A stretch of DNA of 36,201 nt from Pseudoxanthomonas broegbernensis (lineage in GTDB: Bacteria > Pseudomonadota > Gammaproteobacteria > Xanthomonadales > Xanthomonadaceae): positions 1 to 36,201 of the forward strand of contig NZ_JACHGU010000014.1 of the NCBI RefSeq assembly GCF_014202435.1. Direction: 5' to 3'. Below are positions 35,100 through 36,201 of this stretch, in pieces. The notes under the pieces were generated by a model. That model was not told the DNA's origin. It saw only the letters and a program-made list of their open reading frames with translations, and ran no database searches. Every line of letters begins with the position of its first letter. The first letter of the stretch is position 1. Both the position numbers and the translations under genes were made by a program.

Positions 35100-36201
35100 T
35101 TAATTGTCAGAACGGTTGCAACCTGAGCATCGTAACCGTACACCTTTGTTATACTCATCTAAGACTTCTTTTCTTTCCATACCGCTCAAGTCTCTGTCTT
35201 TCCACTTGGGCTGATGATCAATGTCCCAATCCCGATGCCCCTGCCCTGGCGCAACTTCAACATCCTTCCTGCAAGTTGGACAAGATTTAGTGCCGGACTT
35301 GCTTCCATCAGCAGCATTATCCCAAGAATCTTGTACGGTCTTCTTTCTGAAACCGGAAGGTCGCCTGGTTACATCCTTTGCAACAACCTCCACCTTGCCC
35401 GCAGCACCGCCCACTTCCGGCGCCCTGCCAGCTATACCTCCAGCCTTTCCAAACATCCCAGCGAACTGGGCCAAAAATCCTGCATCTTCTACAACCTGAA
35501 GCCCTAAGCGAACCCAATTCCCTTCAGCAATATTAACGGCCCGCGTCGCTGAGCCGATGGCGTGTCGAACACCATCCACATTACCTGCATCCACGACCAT
35601 AGTCATAGCCATGTTCGCAGTCACTTTTTGCTCGCAGGCAGCGTCGCCCTTACACAAGGGAAGCACATGCTCCCCGTACATCGCCTGCACGAACTCTTCC
35701 CAGCCTTCCTGCTGTTGTTGTGTCTCCAACCCGCCCTGCTGGTAAGAAACCTCCTTCCACTTGTCATAGACCTGCCCGCAAGCCTGCGTACTCCCTCCAG
35801 TACAAACTTCTTGCAGTTCTTCACCAAACTGCTTGATCTGGTCTTCTGCAATCTGCCGGCCAAAGAGGTTTAGACCTCTTCCTAGGTGATTGTTTTCTAC
35901 AATTGTCGCTGCGATATTGCTCCCCGTCGCCGCCTCGCCCAGGTTGCCTCCGGCCAGCCCACCGGCCAGCGCTCCGATCGCCTGCGATATCGCCAGGATC
36001 GTCTGCTTGTCCTCTTCCGGCAGCAGGTTGGGGTTGAACTCTCCCGTCACCGGATCGATGGCCCGGGGGTCGTCGCCGTACAGCTTCTGGGTCAGGTACT
36101 TGGTCGCCCCTGAAGTATCCGCTTCAGCAGGCCATTGCGACGCGCGCACCTGAGCTGCGAGCCGCCGACGGCAACAGGCACTCCCGGATCCAGGCACACA
36201 A
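35100..36201 (-). CDS. CdiA/hemagglutinin-like polymorphic toxin, C-terminal part (partial)
   Basis: The frame is open to the window edge, so only the last 366 residues are seen; the large secreted stalk lies outside. From the visible N-terminus the order is a pretoxin region (LYGDDPRAIDPVTGEFNPNL, then KQTILAISQAIGALAGGLAG) and the VENN motif (VENNHL, codons at 35889-35900), which marks the start of exchangeable toxin tips in CDI systems. A middle part with hydrophobic glycine-rich stretches follows (about 205-275), then a nuclease tip (about 280-365): RPSGFRKKTVQDSWDNA, CPTC, HRDWDIDHQPKWKDR, VRLRCSGCNRSDN. The tip resembles the HNH/endonuclease VII GH-E toxins. GC falls after VENN. The immunity gene follows after 10 bases. 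Whether residues 1-25 are correct or frameshifted cannot be told here. Confidence 0.85.
   Translation of the reverse strand, partial: CVPGSGSACCRRRLAAQVRASQWPAEADTSGATKYLTQKLYGDDPRAIDPVTGEFNPNLLPEEDKQTILAISQAIGALAGGLAGGNLGEAATGSNIAATIVENNHLGRGLNLFGRQIAEDQIKQFGEELQEVCTGGSTQACGQVYDKWKEVSYQQGGLETQQQQEGWEEFVQAMYGEHVLPLCKGDAACEQKVTANMAMTMVVDAGNVDGVRHAIGSATRAVNIAEGNWVRLGLQVVEDAGFLAQFAGMFGKAGGIAGRAPEVGGAAGKVEVVAKDVTRRPSGFRKKTVQDSWDNAADGSKSGTKSCPTCRKDVEVAPGQGHRDWDIDHQPKWKDRDLSGMERKEVLDEYNKGVRLRCSGCNRSDN

Noticed and set aside
34538-35158. Immunity protein starting at the upstream ATG at 35158 (206 residues)
   Set aside because: This would overlap the toxin by 59 bases and has no SD. The ATG at 35089 has AAAGAG at proper distance and abuts the toxin stop.

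Overview
The window is about 36 kb of very GC-rich (roughly 70%) proteobacterial chromosome. The protein sequences look like Xanthomonadaceae (Lysobacter/Luteimonas/Pseudoxanthomonas type). Evidence for this is the large NAD-dependent glutamate dehydrogenase, the short NAD kinase, the divergent ppsR/ppsA pair, an oligoribonuclease and YqiB-like DUF1249 protein of xanthomonad type, GTAG-type REP hairpins, and many genes with a -10 box only a few bases before the start codon. Genus and species cannot be assigned from the sequence alone.

Layout. (1) 1-3126: end of a chemoreceptor gene, then cheR-cheD-cheB with overlapping stop/start codons, preceded by a good sigma-28 (FliA) promoter match. (2) 3143-5483, minus strand: cytosolic 5'-nucleotidase, a small secreted protein of unknown function, and NAD kinase. 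(3) 5484-5932: non-coding, with two inverted copies of a double-hairpin REP-like element. (4) 5933-10978: 1681-residue NAD-glutamate dehydrogenase, divergent from a tetR-MFP-RND efflux operon (11101-16120) whose palindromic operator overlaps the tetR -10 box. (5) 16296-22121: Mn-type superoxide dismutase, an exported RNase Sa/barnase-like ribonuclease overlapping its barstar inhibitor, ABC-F protein Uup, DEAD-box helicase DbpA and adenine phosphoribosyltransferase. (6) 22346-32337: SelO AMPylase, cold-shock protein, LLM flavin oxidoreductase, DUF1249, PEP synthase regulator and PEP synthase, oligoribonuclease, DUF2721 membrane protein, tRNA adenosine deaminase and a YihG-like acyltransferase. 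Most of this is ordinary housekeeping.

(7) 32436 to the right edge is an accessory island with much lower GC. On the minus strand it holds the C-terminal part of a CdiA/hemagglutinin-like polymorphic toxin (VENN motif, then an HNH GH-E-like nuclease tip), its SUFU-like immunity gene, and a 198-bp repeat. Next comes a short ORF cut by an IS481-family element, then a very AT-rich gene for a membrane or lipoprotein (probable orphan immunity gene), and a second copy of the same 198-bp repeat. The two repeats align without gaps at about 76% identity (hand count) and each starts 12-15 bases after the stop of an immunity or candidate immunity gene. The island therefore reads as a cassette array: toxin tip, immunity gene, repeat, decayed fragment, orphan immunity gene, repeat. 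This repeat-bounded array is the most interesting feature of the window.

No rRNA, tRNA or CRISPR array was seen.
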